Under the pieces are notes generated by a model that saw only the letters and a list, made by a program, of their open reading frames with translations, was not told the origin of the DNA and made no database searches. From Phoronis australis (taxonomy: Eukaryota; Phoronida; Phoronidae), in assembly GCA_002633005.1 (NCBI GenBank), contig NMRA01000162.1:419906-483905 (forward strand): 64,000 nt of DNA, written 5' to 3'. Shown here one piece after another: positions 23,161 through 35,964 of the stretch. The translations under genes were made by a program, and so were the position numbers. How positions within the stretch are numbered: the first letter of the stretch is position 1; each line of letters begins with the position of its first letter.

Positions 23161-23828
23161 CCCTGTACTGCCGTGTAGTGCTGACTATTAGTGGAACAAT
23201 GCCCGGTTCTCGGCACTTCCTAGGAAAGGGCCCCGACTGCGTAGCCTTGCCAATAGGCCTTTTGCGAGTTTATAACATATCTTCGATGAAGCATATATAC
23301 GGGAATTCAGGTGACTTTGTGGTTACTGTTAACTTTGAGCGCGAGTCAGTTGAGTATGAGGCAGAGGCTAGCGCGAGACTGAGCGAAGCGCGAGATCTTG
23401 CGCGTGACCTGTTGCGTGACACTTGCAAAATAGCATGAGCAAATATCAAGTGAAATTTGTAAGATTTGTGTCCCTTGGACTTTTTGTTCGTCAACAAGCG
23501 TGATTTCACGTAACTTCCTCAAAAGGGCGCCCAGTGAGAGAAACTCGAGAGAACCGCGAGGTTTTCATGGATATGCTCAAGTTATTTGTAGACTAAATTG
23601 TGTCCATAGTCAGGGTATGTGTTAATTATAACTTCATGTGCACATATGCATGTTTCATTTGATTTTATTTGCTGTATTTTGAAGTGAATATCTTTTTATG
23701 GGGATACACTATCGCCCCTGTATGCTTGCTTCATTCAGGCCTAGAGCGGGTTGAGTTCCAATTTCAGTCCGTTCACAGCTTCGCAAAACATAATATGTCA
23801 GCATTCCGGTGCTGCCATTATGGCGTTT
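23161..23828. other. No recognised gene; short repetitive GCGAGA stretch
   Basis: A plus frame across 23139-23438 ends in an arginine/glutamate-rich part (RLSEARDLARDLLRD) created by imperfect GCGCGAGA repeats at about 23340-23410. The frame starts inside repeat A, so it is probably not a gene. Confidence 0.4.
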
Positions 23829-23832
23829 TGTC

Positions 23833-23968
23833 CATGCCCATTTTGCAGAGTCTTAGTTAGTTTTATCTATTTACGTCATAATAAATGACATTATTCGCAA
23901 TCCTCCTATTGTTTTACTCTTACAGCTCGTGGCATACCCCGGGCAAAATATGTTACGATAAATTAAAT
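23833..23968 (+). repeat. Spaced direct repeat, unit 1
   Basis: About 135 bp (GCAGAGTCTTAGT, then TATTTACGTCATAATAAATG, to a GCTCGTGGC.TACCCC.GGCAAAATA end). It is repeated about 480 bp downstream at 24313-24450. Confidence 0.8.
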
Positions 23969-24312
23969 TTAACTTGTCAAATGCGTTTATCGTCATTATT
24001 TTGACATTTGTCTCTCTTATTTTGATACCAACCCTTAGAGTTTATTTTGCATTACTCATGTCTATTTATAGTCACAAGGGCCTACATGCAACACCTGATT
24101 GGTCGCCCATATTTCCTTTGTTCAGTTCAACGTGGTCTCTCTCATTCAGCCACCTACTTCGTCGTCTACAAGACCTACGTTCGTTCTCTCCATTTTCCCC
24201 CACCCCCCACCCCGGGTGTCGGTTCCACTTTCTCTTTTTTCTCATATACATTTCCTGTTAGGTCTTTTCAATTTTTGTGTTCATGTTCTGTACTTTTCCT
24301 TTAAGCCATCCA

Positions 24313-24450
24313 TGCCCATCTTGCAGAGTCTTAGTCAGTTTTATCTATTTACGTCATAATAAATGACATTATTCGCATTCCTCCTCTTGTTTTACTTTGC
24401 AACATAGCTCGTGGCGTACCCCAGGCAAAATAGATTACGATAAAACAAGT
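24313..24450 (+). repeat. Spaced direct repeat, unit 2
   Basis: Second unit. The 340 bp between units is pyrimidine-rich (TTTCTC, CCCCACCCC) and is seen once only. No gene is associated. Confidence 0.8.
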
Positions 24451-24622
24451 TCACATTTTCTTCGTCCATTCACAGTCATTCCACGATCCATCTACCATAT
24501 CTTAAGTTGTTTTAACGTTTTAAGCGTAAAATTCTCCATAAGAACTCCAGTAAGTTTTAACGTGTGTAGCAAAGACTCGGGGCAAAACAAGAGCAATATG
24601 GCAGGCTTTGCCCCTCTTGCGG

Positions 24623-24630
24623 TGACGTCA
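24623..24630. promoter_or_regulatory. Perfect CRE-type site TGACGTCA
   Basis: The eight-base palindrome bound by CREB/ATF factors lies about 290 bp upstream of a donor-like AAAGGTAAGG at about 24928-24937. It could belong to the promoter of the candidate gene described next, but a single short site may be chance. Confidence 0.3.
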
Positions 24631-24839
24631 CATTGACTACCGAGAAACTCGCAAGTAAGCTATTGGTGCAAGCTGTATAGTAAACAAAGAACAGCCGTTG
24701 CACCTACGTGGGTAAAATCTAATCAGATAAAATCTGACACAAAATGGGGCTATTCAGAAAATGTACAATAACTAGAGGGCGCGCGTGTACTAGTGGTGAT
24801 AGATTAACAGCCTCGATTTCGCGAGCCCTTTAAATACAT

Positions 24840-25574
24840 GGTGAAATGGCTTGCAGCCGTGCCAACTGAATCTGAGATTGCGTGAAGAGGGTGCTTCTAT
24901 GAGAGGAAGTAAGCAAGACCTTACACAAAGGTAAGGTTTGTGATTATTTTAACGATTTTTCCATTATTATTTTACCGATGCCTGTTAACTCAGGTACTCG
25001 CCGATGTCGACTTCGCGGCAGTCGCCAGTCGGGTTAATCTTTCTTTGTTGTGATATGTGATACGATACTTGACGTAGCAATCGGAATATTTTCGTACATC
25101 AAAGCATTATTATTGTTTGGAATGATTTCTAACAGTTTATCAGTGACAGTTACATCAATCAATGCTATGCTGAATGTTTATGCTGTCAACTCGATACAGG
25201 TTAATGAGTTAAGATTACAATCCAAGCCCAATGGCAAAGGGTACATGACAAACATCCATTGCATTGGACTACATGTATTTGTTTACTCCCTATCATATGG
25301 CTTCTGGAAATCCATTACACGTTGAAAGTTGAAATGGAAATCTATCACGTATGTTTTCACGTAACCTTTGGTTTTTAGGTTTGAGGGCTTGTACCGTGCA
25401 GAGGAGATATGCATCGCTTCTGTAGAGTCCCTGAATGGACAAAAAATTGGTTTTACGCATTTGACTGCAGCTAACCAACAAGATCTTCCCATCCAGTGCA
25501 GACCTGTTGTCAAAGCCTACTTTCATTATTGGAGACAACGAACAAAGCCTTTGAAAAGGAACAGCTATTTCTAA
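24840..25574 (+). CDS. Candidate two-exon gene, unknown product
   Basis: A possible first exon ends at CACAAAG|GTAAGG (about 24931). After an intron of about 450 bp, TTTGGTTTTTAG (to about 25378) is a good acceptor. From there an open frame runs to a stop at 25572-25574, beginning FEGLYRAEEICIASVESLNG and ending in RTKPLKRNSYF. It has no motif I know; codon use is less biased to AT than its surroundings. The only support is splice-like signals and the upstream CRE. It could also be a chance frame. Confidence 0.25.
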
Positions 25575-26229
25575 AGAAAGGTATCTAATTCCTTATGTTA
25601 ATTTACTTATTCAGGTCCTTAGGGGGAAATTGGCATGGGGGGCTTGGGATTTTAATATTTGGTACAACTGAATGTGTGGAAATAACAGGTAATACATGTT
25701 TGGGGGAAAGAGCATGGTGAGGTAACTATTAACCTTCATGAAGGCCCTTCAAGTTGATTTCATGAAACTGTTCAAACCCATGAAAATATATTACATTTTC
25801 TGAATTCACAGTGACTGAATAGTCTTAACTCATGCCTTGAAATGTTGCAAGTCGTTGTAAATTCAAATGACTGCCATTTTTGTGAAAATTGCATTTTTGA
25901 TGGTGCCTTACGATTTGTAATTACTCTTAAACAACAGAAAGATTATCCATCGTTTTCAAATGACCCAAGTCTTCATATTTTCAATTAAAAGAAAAATTAA
26001 AAGTTTAAGAAACGGTTACCTCAACCTAAGACTTGAAGTATGCTTGACAGACCCATGAACCTGTAATCGGAGTTTAAAATTGCTGAAAGTATCAAAAATA
26101 AAAAAGGATTGAAAATGGGTAACAAAGGTTTGAAGTTGTCTCAAAAACTTTTACATTTTGCAGACAAGTGATGCGTTTAAAGAATTGTTATGGCTAGGAA
26201 TAAAAAATAAAGAAACAAGTTTTATGTAT
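25575..26229. other. No gene seen
   Basis: AT-rich, with no element ends or coding signals noticed. Confidence 0.6.
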
Positions 26230-26590
26230 TGGCAAAAAAAAAAACGGCAACCGGATTCCGCCGCGCTCCGGGGCTTCCTGTTCCTTGTTGGTGAACTCCA
26301 TATTTCTTCACGCTCCACGCGATTGCTGTTTAATTTTACTTGCACCAGCCAGGGAGGTGCCCTGACCCCCTGAATCCGCCTATGACTAATTACAATACCA
26401 GAACAACAACAATTTTTTCGAGACATTAGTGATGTTGATACTGATGATGAAGAAACTAGTGGTGACGTTTTGTAGTACTGTTCCAGTGGCGGATCAGGGA
26501 CTAGAAGGGGCGCCCCAACATGTTGCCTCGGGGAATTGGGCAGAGAGCGGTTGTATGTTAATTCCCCTTCTCCTGGAGTTTTATGGTCAT
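26230..26590. repeat. Two MITE-like ends facing outward
   Basis: CCCCTGAATCCGCCTATGAC at about 26366-26385 and CCAGTGGCGGATCAGGG at about 26483-26499 are inverted versions of a GGCGGATYCAG end word seen also in repeat B. Each end is adjoined by GC-rich sequence on its outer side. This suggests two small truncated elements back to back around about 100 bp of unrelated sequence. The family is not assigned. Confidence 0.35.
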
Positions 26591-28508
26591 CAAAATATTT
26601 ACTAATACTCGAACCATGGCAATAGTTATTGACTATCGAGAGCACTCAATTTGCCTCGCAGTTGGACGGATTGATGGAGTAAAGTGTCATTCGTGTACAG
26701 TTTTCCGAAATCAACACATTCTTTCATGCCGTCTCTAAGAGGGTCCCTGATGATGAAATCAATCATAATCATAATTCTTTTCTTTTTCAAATCATGTTTC
26801 TTAAATATCACTGAACCATCTATCTTGTGTGGAACTTCTTAAAAAGTCGAGGCTGCTCGAGGACAATTTCCCAATTTGTCCCGGAATTGGGGGACAATTT
26901 CGGACTACCAATACAAGAAATAGGGGGTTGTGAGGGAGGGAGGACAATTTTCATTTGACTTGAAGCACCCTGAAATGGTACTTATATCTAAATCTCACTG
27001 GGCTGTGACTATTCGTGCCCAAATTATGAAGAGGTGTCCAAGGTATCTTTAAATTTTCCCAAGGGATCGCAATTTCCTCGCGTGATTTGCAGGGCCTGTC
27101 CCCCGTGTTGTAATAATATGCAATTTCTGGACAGGTTTTTAAAAATATTTTTATGTTTGTCTAGCATCATAATTACATGCCACATAAAACAATACAGTGG
27201 ACATCGTTTCCAAAGAATCACTAATCAACAGGTACCGTATTTTCTTTAGGATGTAACTTAATAAAGTTTACGAACATTTGGAAATTAAGATTTTTTAAAC
27301 AAACTTTTGGCTAGTATGATCAACAGATTAATGTTTTAATTTTCCAACTGAGTGTTGCCCAAAAACATTGTTATTTTGTCCACATGAAAAGTTACATGAT
27401 ATGTTTGTTTTAACCACTCAGCAAACAGGAGACAAGACGATATTCCAAAAACAGATGGAGAAAAGTTTTACTGTGTTCACCACAGAAAGAGCATAAATCA
27501 ATTGTTTTTATTTTAATATTATGCAAATAATTATTGGTTGGCAATATTAAGCGAATTAAGCGGTATTGAAACCAACGCAATTTTGTATCTTTTGTGCAAT
27601 TGAAGGGGATTATTTACTTTTCTCCACCATGTATCAGGGTCACTAACATTTACATTATTTATAACAACGTTTATATCTATCTCAGATGACCACTTGTTTT
27701 TATATTTACAAGTTTTCTGAAGTGTTCTCACTAAGGTGTCATTTATATTTACAACTTGTGATTTATCATACAAAATTTTGTAAATACAACTCGGTAAAAA
27801 GATATTGTCTCGTATATTCTTAAAGTCCTAGAAGCACACCGTTTTTAACCCTTTATAAACGGTTAGGAGACATTATAAGGAACCAAGCAGTACTTATCCC
27901 ATAATCAACACACAATCCGTAGTCGAAGAAAGATTAAATAAACGCGTCTTTGACGATTCCGACCCGAAGATCATACCGCCATTCTGAACTAACCGCGATA
28001 CCGGAAGTACAATTCATTCAGGAACCCAGACTTAGTATACGCCGTCTGTGCGACTGGAGCAGTGCCTGTTGCCATAATCGACGGCAGACCTCAACTTTAA
28101 TAAAACGAAAATACGGACACTTTGTACTGAAAATGTTGACAAAATATGGCAAAATAAATTTTGATAGAAACGATTTCGCCGTGCTCTGAACTGCAGCCGA
28201 TGACCCGGTGCCGACCGATCGAGACCACGATCGCACTGACAAAAGACGAAGGCATGCCGTCCCCGGCTGTTTTATCGGAATATATGGTTCAAATCATGAA
28301 TGCCGTATACATACAAAGATAGGTTCCGACAGTAGTATAAAATTACAGTTTGCGCCAACGATTGAATAACAACCGGGGCCAACTATGGGCGCATGAGACT
28401 AGGCTAAGCGTGTTTTACTGGGTTTAATTAACTCTGGTAAACAAACAATATAAACAGAACAACGAACATGCAACATCAAATTATTGAATAAAATTGTTAT
28501 ACAGTTAG
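26591..28508. other. No firm gene; possible weak LINE remnant
   Basis: The minus frame at 27531-27773 (KWSSEID, then DTWWRKVNNPLQLHKRYKIA) resembles the loop before the cysteine cluster of LINE reverse transcriptases, but only faintly. The rest shows no coding signal. Confidence 0.3.
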
Positions 28509-30812
28509 AATATCCTGGGAGTTAAACTTGAGAAAATATGGAAAATAACTTTAGATAGGCTTTGGAAGCTGTTTAAGGTTCTCTGGAGTAAAGGCCTTGT
28601 TCCAGCCCAGTGGGGGCGATCTGAAGGAGTCTACGTCATGAAAGAAGAAAACTCGAAGAAGATTGGCCAGTTTCGACCCATTTCACTGCTCATCGTTGAG
28701 GGAAAAATCTACTTAGCCTTTATATCTGGCAGAATGACTGACTTCATGATCAAGAATAAGTTCATCGACACGTCATCCCAGAAAGGCGGGGTGCCAGGCT
28801 TTTCTGGATGCCTGGAACATAATTCCATAATTATTGAACTCATACAACGAACAAAGAAGGCCCAGAAGAACTTGTCTATGGTGTCTCTCGACATGGCAAA
28901 TGCGTATGGTTCTGTACCACATGTATTAGTTTATCGTGGCATGGATATCTACCGAATTTGCAATAAAGTCAAGAGTATAGTGAAGTCTTACTACAGCTCC
29001 TGTGTGATGCGTTTCACAGTCGGCAACTTCACTACCAAGTGGCAACACCTAGAGAAAGGAATTATGACGCGTTGCACAGTTTCAGTCATCCTTTTTATTA
29101 TGGCAATGAACGTCTTGTTGAAGAGAGCCCAGTCTGAGCGGAGAGGTCCTAAGTTAGATGAAGTCAGACAGCCATCTTGCAGAGCTTTTGTTGATGACAT
29201 TACGATAGTGACAGAGTCACCAGTGGGAGCCAGGTCAATTCTCCGTCGCCTAGAAGAGCTCATTAAATGGGCACGTCTGTAATTAAAGGCAGAGACGTTC
29301 AGATCATTAATCATCAGGAAAGGAGTGTTGTTCAAGAGACAGTCGTTTTCTGTAGCAGGTTGCAGAATTCCAACAATCAGTGAGCAGCCAGTCAAGTGCT
29401 TGGGCAAGTACTATGACAGCAGCCTACGAAACACATCCCGAGTTAAAGACGTGAAAGCCAAGCTCAAGGCATGGCTTGAGAAGATCGACAAAGATGGCAT
29501 ACCCGGAAGGTTCAAGCTTTGGTGCTATCAGTTCATCTTGCTCCCGAAGCTTATGCGGCCACTGCTAATCTAAGACGTCACGTCATCCTCAGCTGAAGAA
29601 ATAGAAAGGGTAGCAAGCCGATTCATTCGAAGGTGGCTTGGACTACCTGCGTCATTCAGCAACGTCGGACTATATTGCAAGTCGTCAAACCTTGTCCTAC
29701 CAGTCTCATCTGTGGTAGAAGAATACAAAGTTATCAGTGTCCGAGCCAACATCACTCTGCGGAATACATCTGACCAGGCCATCAGGGGATGCAGTATCCT
29801 ATCACGCACTGGAAGGAAGTGGTCCACCACCTTGGCGATCAGTGAAGCAGAGAGTCGGCTGAGGCACAGGCAGTTAGTAGGAACAGCTTGCCAGGGTAGG
29901 CACGGGCTGGGCTACAAGACCGGTAAGCCAGCAAGAGAAAGATCTAAAGACCCGGGCAGAGACAGAATAATCAGGGAGGTTAGATCATCAGAGATTGAAG
30001 AAAGGTACGCCCGAGCAGTCCAAATGGGGCAACAGGGAGCATGGACCAAGTTGGACAAAGTCTTACAAAAGGAAGTCAAGTGGGCTGATTTGTGGAGGAT
30101 GTTTCCTCTGAAAGCCGAATTCCTCATTAGATCTGTTTACGACGTACTGCCTACTCCCAACAATCTTGCTACTTGGGGCCTTGCTGACAGCCCGAGCTGT
30201 ATTCAGTGTGGACGCAGATGTACGTTAGAGCACATCCTGTCCTCTTGCAGTGCGTCCTTGGCATCAGGAAGGTACACTCACCGACACAATCAGGTACGGA
30301 AAGTTTTTGCAAGGGCGTTGGTCGACGAGGTCAAGAGCAAACCGAAGCCGAGAAGCCACCGCGTCGAATTCATAAATTTCATAAGAAGTGGTGATGAGGC
30401 GAGAAAAAGGAAGACCCCTGCGCAAAAAGGTATCCTGCACACAGCCAACGACTGGAGTGTGTGGGCAGACCTTGCCGGTCACCAGTCATTCTTCCCTCAA
30501 CACATTGCCAAGACGACCCAGCGCCCTGACTTGGTTATTTACTCGAACAGTTCCCACCAGGTCATCTTGATTGAGCTCACAATCTCGTGGGAGAGTAGGG
30601 TGGAAGAGGCACATGAGCGAAAGAACTTAAAGTATACAGACCTTAGGAATGACTGTCATGTTAACGGCTGGAGATGTTGGAGTTTTCCTGTGGAGGTCGG
30701 CTGCCGGGATTTTCCGGCCAGTTCGGTCATTACCATGGCGAGGTGCCTTGGCGTCTCCGTGTCGGGAAAGAAGGCTCTGCTACGCGACAGGCATCTTGTT
30801 GGATTTGGATGA
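28509..30812 (+). pseudogene. Reverse transcriptase / restriction-like endonuclease polyprotein, two in-frame stops
   Basis: One frame runs about 768 codons. It is interrupted only by TAA at 29280-29282 and 29571-29573, with no frameshift. Order: LFKVLWSKGLVPAQWGRS and FRPISLL (reverse transcriptase start); SLDMANAYGSVPH (motif A aspartate); LEKGIMTRCTVSVILF; AFVDDITIVT with the catalytic FVDD at 29187-29198; the thumb; then the zinc knuckle CIQCGRRCTLEHILSSC (about 30198-30248). The endonuclease has RPDLVI (about 30522) and IELTI..WE (about 30567), the PD-(D/E)XK signature. The final part (GWRCWSFPVEVGCRDF) is typical of the family. The first Met at 28638 is internal; the true N-terminus and its DNA-binding fingers are missing. 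Few lesions imply a recent insertion. Confidence 0.85.
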
Positions 30813-30974
30813 GATACCAACAGCAACACCACCAACAACCGTCAGACAGAGCCTGATCAACTCTGGTGTCCCGCCTACTAGAGATGGTCTTGGTTTAGGG
30901 ACTAAACCATTAAGGACAGTAGGAGACCAACTGAAGGTGGCGGTTGAGCACAGCTCCATCAAATGTTTAAAGTA
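28509..30974 (+). mobile_element. 5'-truncated non-LTR retrotransposon with restriction-like endonuclease
   Basis: A truncated element. The coding frame starts just after a stop at 28506 and ends at 30812, followed by about 160 bp of 3' sequence. There is no terminal repeat or poly-A, as expected for this lineage (R2/NeSL/Hero-like, with endonuclease at the C-terminus). Exact ends and a target duplication could not be set by eye. It is an isolated copy; no second copy is in the window. Confidence 0.75.
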
Positions 30975-32419
30975 AGTTCTAGACGCGACTTAATTTGTTA
31001 CGGCCGGGTGGCAGACGAATATCATTTGGTGGCGAAATAACTTCAGGTATAAAACTTGCCATGGTGCCAAAGTAGTATAATATAAATATTAATAAGTTTA
31101 AAGTAAAAGGAATAATGCCCAATTAGCCAGAAACATTCGTAAACGCTGCTAGCCAGCGGAGCCGGACCACCTGGCCTGCCGTGCGCCGGCGGACATCTTT
31201 GCTCCGCAGGGCAAGATGAAAACGTACATTAGCTATCCGGCCCCGAATGAGTGAAATTCCTGAGCTAATAACGCTGCAATATATTCCCATCGCCGACACT
31301 CGGCTCATTGAGTAAAATTCATTACACTCTCCCCGCTCCGGTTTGCGTCGCGGAAGTTTTATATTTGGAAAACAAAGGTACATGTATATGTGGCAAGTTT
31401 GTTTTTGTGAGGTTTGAAAATGTATTTTCCCTGATGATTGAAAATCAAGTGATTATCAATTCCCGGCGAAGAGTCACGGCGATTGTAGGCCGGGGAATTA
31501 CTTCACCGGTTACCGTGTCTTGGCAGAAAAAATCATGCACAGATGTGGAGCTCACGGTTTTGAGATACAACTTGTTTTTGTTTGTCGAAACATCGCCGTA
31601 TGTAGGTGTTTTTTTTCTATTTTACATTTTTAAACTACCAGTAAAGCTGGTGCCGATTTGCTGCCAAATTACGCACTGCGCTCACACGTCCGGGTAGTCA
31701 TCGCGACACGGCAATTGCTTACTTCAGGCTGGTACTTTGCATCAATTTCAAGGTATGGCGATGAAGATAACACATTTGTCGATGAAGAAACTTTTTTCCT
31801 CTAATTTATTACCTAAACGGTTACTGTTGCTAATTTGACGTACCCTCGCGATGAGTCAGGGCTGACCTCAGTAGCCGAGCATTGGCTGCGCCGGAGACTA
31901 TGCCACGGTACTTCAAACTTATGATTATGCATTTGATACCATTCGTCATATGCAAATAACAGGAAAAAAATAATAATCAAATTCATATATTTTTTCAACT
32001 CAAAAGGTTTACTTCAAATTTATTACCAGGACGGTTTTGCATAAACTGCAATTAACAGTGGAATACAATATAAAAGAAAACAAACACAAACACATTTACT
32101 CTCACATTCACACATTCCAGCTCTGCTTGAATTTACACTGAATGTATAAGGGTTTCAAAAAATCCCAGCAAGTCAGGGGGCAATTCTCTAGATTTCATAC
32201 TTCTCCACGTCTTGACAGAGTCAAATAAAATTGGGTGAAATCTCCGAAGTACAGAATACATGAAGACTTCGAACAAGTATGTATAAGGTACTGAGCTAAC
32301 GTTAATACGTGATTAATTTCTTAGCCATGATCTCCAAAGTATGCAAATAGGAGGACACAATTTTCAGCCAGTAGGCCTAACAGGTTATCACCAACGACGT
32401 TTGAAATCCAAGTTTGTAA
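30975..32419. other. No gene seen
   Basis: Frames of 60-130 residues on both strands lack motifs. A GC-richer patch at about 31140-31350 has no CpG-island length and no clear exon signals. Confidence 0.5.
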
Positions 32420-33060
32420 TTTATTCCAAAAAGAAAGTACATAATTACATTCCAAAAAACAAGTGATTCAAAGTTTCTACCACCCCGCAAAATGGGCATT
32501 TGTCGTTTTGGACTATTTTCATTTTCTTTAAAAAATATTTTGTGTGAACTTTTTTATGAATGTGATAATACTTAAAAACTTTCAAATGAGGTTGGAGCAA
32601 CAGCTTAAAAGACATAACATAAACCAAAATTTGAATAAAAACATCCAAACAAAGTAACAACACATTTACGCTCACGGTGATGTCAATACGTTTTCAAGGA
32701 CAACATGGCTGGCATTCAGGAATCGTTCCTGAAGTGACACACAGGAACTCAGGACGGGAATAGTCGATGATTTTCCGATCTCGGCCGAGGCACAAAATTG
32801 TGCTAAAATGCTTTTAGTTTGATAACAGAAAGCCTGTGAACATTATGCTATGTTACATAATACTTAATTTGGTAAATATTTTAAAGTTTTTGAACTAGAA
32901 TGCCCTTTGAGATAAGGAATTAAAGACCCCTGTACTCTGCAAAGGTTGCATTTCTTAATCCACAGACTGAATTCCAGTATGAGAGGTTGAATATTATAAC
33001 TGTTACAGAGTTCTTCGTATGACATAAAAGAACCTTCAGCATTACACAAACCACACACAC
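32420..33060 (-). pseudogene. C-terminal end of a LINE reverse transcriptase
   Basis: On the minus strand, 32864-33058 reads GSFMSYEELCNSYNIQPLIL, like the last conserved block of LINE open frame 2. The frame 32445-32675 reads KVHTKYFLKKMKIV and then DKCPFCGVVETLNHLFF, which is the CxxC..HLFF cluster of L1/Tx1-type C-termini. The cysteine cluster lies downstream of the SYEEL block, the reverse of the usual order, so these are probably two overlapping truncated fragments or a rearranged copy. Confidence 0.5.
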
Positions 33061-34301
33061 GATAGACTCCCCATTCATACCAAATCTTTAAATTATACCA
33101 CAGGGGAGAGACTAAATACTATTTTTATTTTTGTCACACATTTGAAACAGGAGTTCAACATCGCTTAAAACTTCCTTCCGGTTTCTGGACAAGTTACATG
33201 TAGTCTGGAACACATTTCTCCTTAAAGTAGGCACAGAGCTGTCGCAACTGTTCAAAGCTGACTTGTGTCTGAAGGTAAAGACATGCTAATGAAGGGCTGA
33301 CAGCCCACTACTCCAAAGGTTCATCACTCCGAAAAGGTACTCAGAAGTAATTTTATATTTCTGTTTGTAAATCTACATGATACTTATTAGACTCACTGCT
33401 GTACCTATACCGAAAACAACACCGGGTGCTAATTATTCATTTGCTTTGGATTTCCTGTGCTTGAGCTCCAAAACATTGTTTAGATCTACGGAAAGATTAG
33501 TACGTAATTGCTTGTTTAAACGGATATGAAGTAGGAATATTGGTGAATTATCCATACGTAGTACATTCCCCAAATGAAAGTCAAGATCGCGTCCGCTGCG
33601 CCTCAACCTCACATTCCGCACTGGAACTACGTGCACGGCAGGATCGACACTAAATGAGGCCAACCTGTCTCTGCCAAGATAGAGAATCCCTTCCAGTCTC
33701 CTCATATTAAAGCTTCCATTTGTTTGTCACAGCTCTGAAATAAATATTCTCGTGCCCCAGATATTGTCCCTCGAAATTGAGTCGAAATTTTAAATACAAG
33801 AATCACGATTGGAACTTAGCTCATTTTTACAGAAAAACAATCTATATCTTGCACAAACTTTAAATGTACATTGTATGGTAACTAAATGAACACAAATGCA
33901 ATACTTTGAGCATGTCAGTTTCGCCTCAGATCTGTCGGAGTTGTGAACATGGTTTCGGATTAACATTCGGAATCGGGAACTTTCGGAGTAGTCAAATGTA
34001 ACTGCGATTAATCCGTGACAACTACGCGGGGTTGGAAAAATATGAAATTAAATTACAACAAAAGATACGCAAATTCGTTGCACAAATGTCCGCGGATGTC
34101 ATTTGACGGTCATGCGGCATTTGTTCTCCGACGTGAATCAATCCTGGTGATTTTGGTCCATAAACTGAGAGGGAATAACAAATCCTATGTAGTTCATGGG
34201 GTGCAATGCGAAGACACTCTTTGCACGGAATCTTATTTCTATGATACCAACCAAACAGTCTCTAAAATGCGTACGTGTCTCAACATCGTCGTCCTAGTTA
34301 C
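33061..34301. other. Two orphan frames, no recognised gene
   Basis: A minus frame at 33433-33705 (90 residues, arginine-rich, MRRLEGILYLGRDRLASFS at its start) and a plus frame at 34015-34305 (96 residues with VHGVQCEDTLCTESYFYD) are the best-looking. Neither has a known motif. The second runs into the end of the next element. Both may be chance. Confidence 0.3.
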
Positions 34302-35332
34302 ATAGTCAGGTTCCAATTTGGCAAGAAATGAATTTGGAGGGCATTTGGGTAATGCAGTTCTGATGATTGATTTTTTACTAATTTTGGGGTGCTGAATCAA
34401 ATAAAGTGTATGCCGGAGTGTATTATGCCGGCATAACCCACAAATCCAAGATGGCCGCCATCGGCCATATTGAAATTGGCAAGCTCCAATAAATGCGTTT
34501 TAAAATGAGTATGGTATATCAAACTAAAGGTTTTCAGGTATGATGAAATCGATTCTGATACAATTTTTGTGGTTGGAGGTCAAGGCCACGCGAAAAGGTC
34601 AAGGTCAAGGTCACATCATGCCGCACATGTTCCTTGGAAATACAGAAGGCTCAAATATTTCAGGGCATCTTTACGTATAAATTAAGGCTACTTTTGGAAT
34701 TTTTCAAGTACGTAATTGTATAGCAAAATCAATTCTACTTACGTAATCGACAAGTCTAAGATAGCCGCCAGCTGCCACCGGGGAATAGTAATTTCTAAGG
34801 AGGTATTCTAAGTTCTCGAGCGATATGTCAATGAATTAGGTTCTAATGCACTTGAAGCTCATTTCAAGCACCATTTTTGTGATTGGATGTCAAGATTATG
34901 CCCAAAGGTTGAAGTTCTCAAATGTGTGATGACTTGAACACACGAAATTGTCAGTTGCAATGGATTAGCAGCAAACAAGCCACTTCTATTTCAGTTTCAT
35001 TTTTCGCAGCTACACGAAGATCATTTGCTACAATAACATGTTTTTATAAAGATTATAGCAAGTCAAAGAGAATATTTTTCGTGAAAGTTTTCTTAGAACA
35101 TTAAATAATAAAGAAAGCATGACAAATGTGGGTCCTCATGGAGCGATCTGGCTTTCTAAGTGAAAGTGCCAAGGTCGAACTCTTCTTGATTCATTACCAG
35201 TATAATGAGATTCGCTTACAAGGTAATTGCATCTCACAAAAGAAAACAACAAAAGCCTCGGGTGTTACAGTAACTACAACTCGATCTTTTCTCAATCACC
35301 GGCATCTGGCAAGACTGATAGTCCATACACTC

Positions 35333-35920
35333 TCACGCATCAGTGCACCGGAGTCCAACTTGCCGACAACCACAGTGCAGGGTGGAACGGCCCTTGGTAC
35401 ACCTACATGTTGCTTGTTCTATGCAGGATTCTGGAATTGGTGGCAGAGTCATCAACAAAGGTATTGTGTGCTTTCCTACAACTTTCCAACCAGAATGAGC
35501 GATGTTTGGGAGTTCCTGAGTGCTCTTATCTACATGTCTCCAAACAGCTGCCTGATACATACCTCGTTCTATGTCCCACTGGACAGCGTCAGGCTATGGC
35601 GGCAAAGACCAATGGGAGACACGTTTGCCAAATTAGGCCACACGAGTTTTATCGCAGACAGATTGATTGCGCACTCCGTAAATATGGCACACAAATTCTT
35701 CAGCTTGAAATGCCGCCTGTGGTGTAAGGATTTTCCTCCCGAGGTCGTCTAACAAAGCACGGTGTTCCATAAACGCCTTCCAACCCTTTATTGCATGAAA
35801 CACTGGTAGGCGTGCAACCAAGGAAGTTGACATTTTGTGGTAAATCTCATGAACTGGTATGTAAGCTGGTTTCTTCGCAGTGCTGATTTCATCCAAAGCT
35901 GTGAAAGTATTTTGCAACAC
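35333..35920 (-). pseudogene. Inverted half-copy of the HEEADTR/CXC gene (left arm)
   Basis: The minus strand reads KKPAYIPVHEIYHKMSTSLV and the segment up to FVCHIYGVRNQS at 35633-35920. Then, in another frame at 35333-35560, it reads PPIPESCIEQATCRCTKGRS and CGCRQVGLRC. It corresponds to the C-terminal half of the plus-strand gene. It lacks the N-terminal half and is frame-broken, so it cannot be functional alone. Confidence 0.65.
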
Positions 35921-35964
35921 GAGTTAATGCCAGTACCACTGTCTCTTGCATCCACTGATGGAGT

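Noticed and set aside
23139-23438. 99-residue plus frame with an arginine/glutamate-rich end
   Set aside because: It begins in repeat A, and its charged end comes from GCGCGAGA micro-repeats, with an opposing frame equally open.
30206-30975. Extra frames of 60-108 residues inside the retrotransposon
   Set aside because: Shadows of the endonuclease reading frame.
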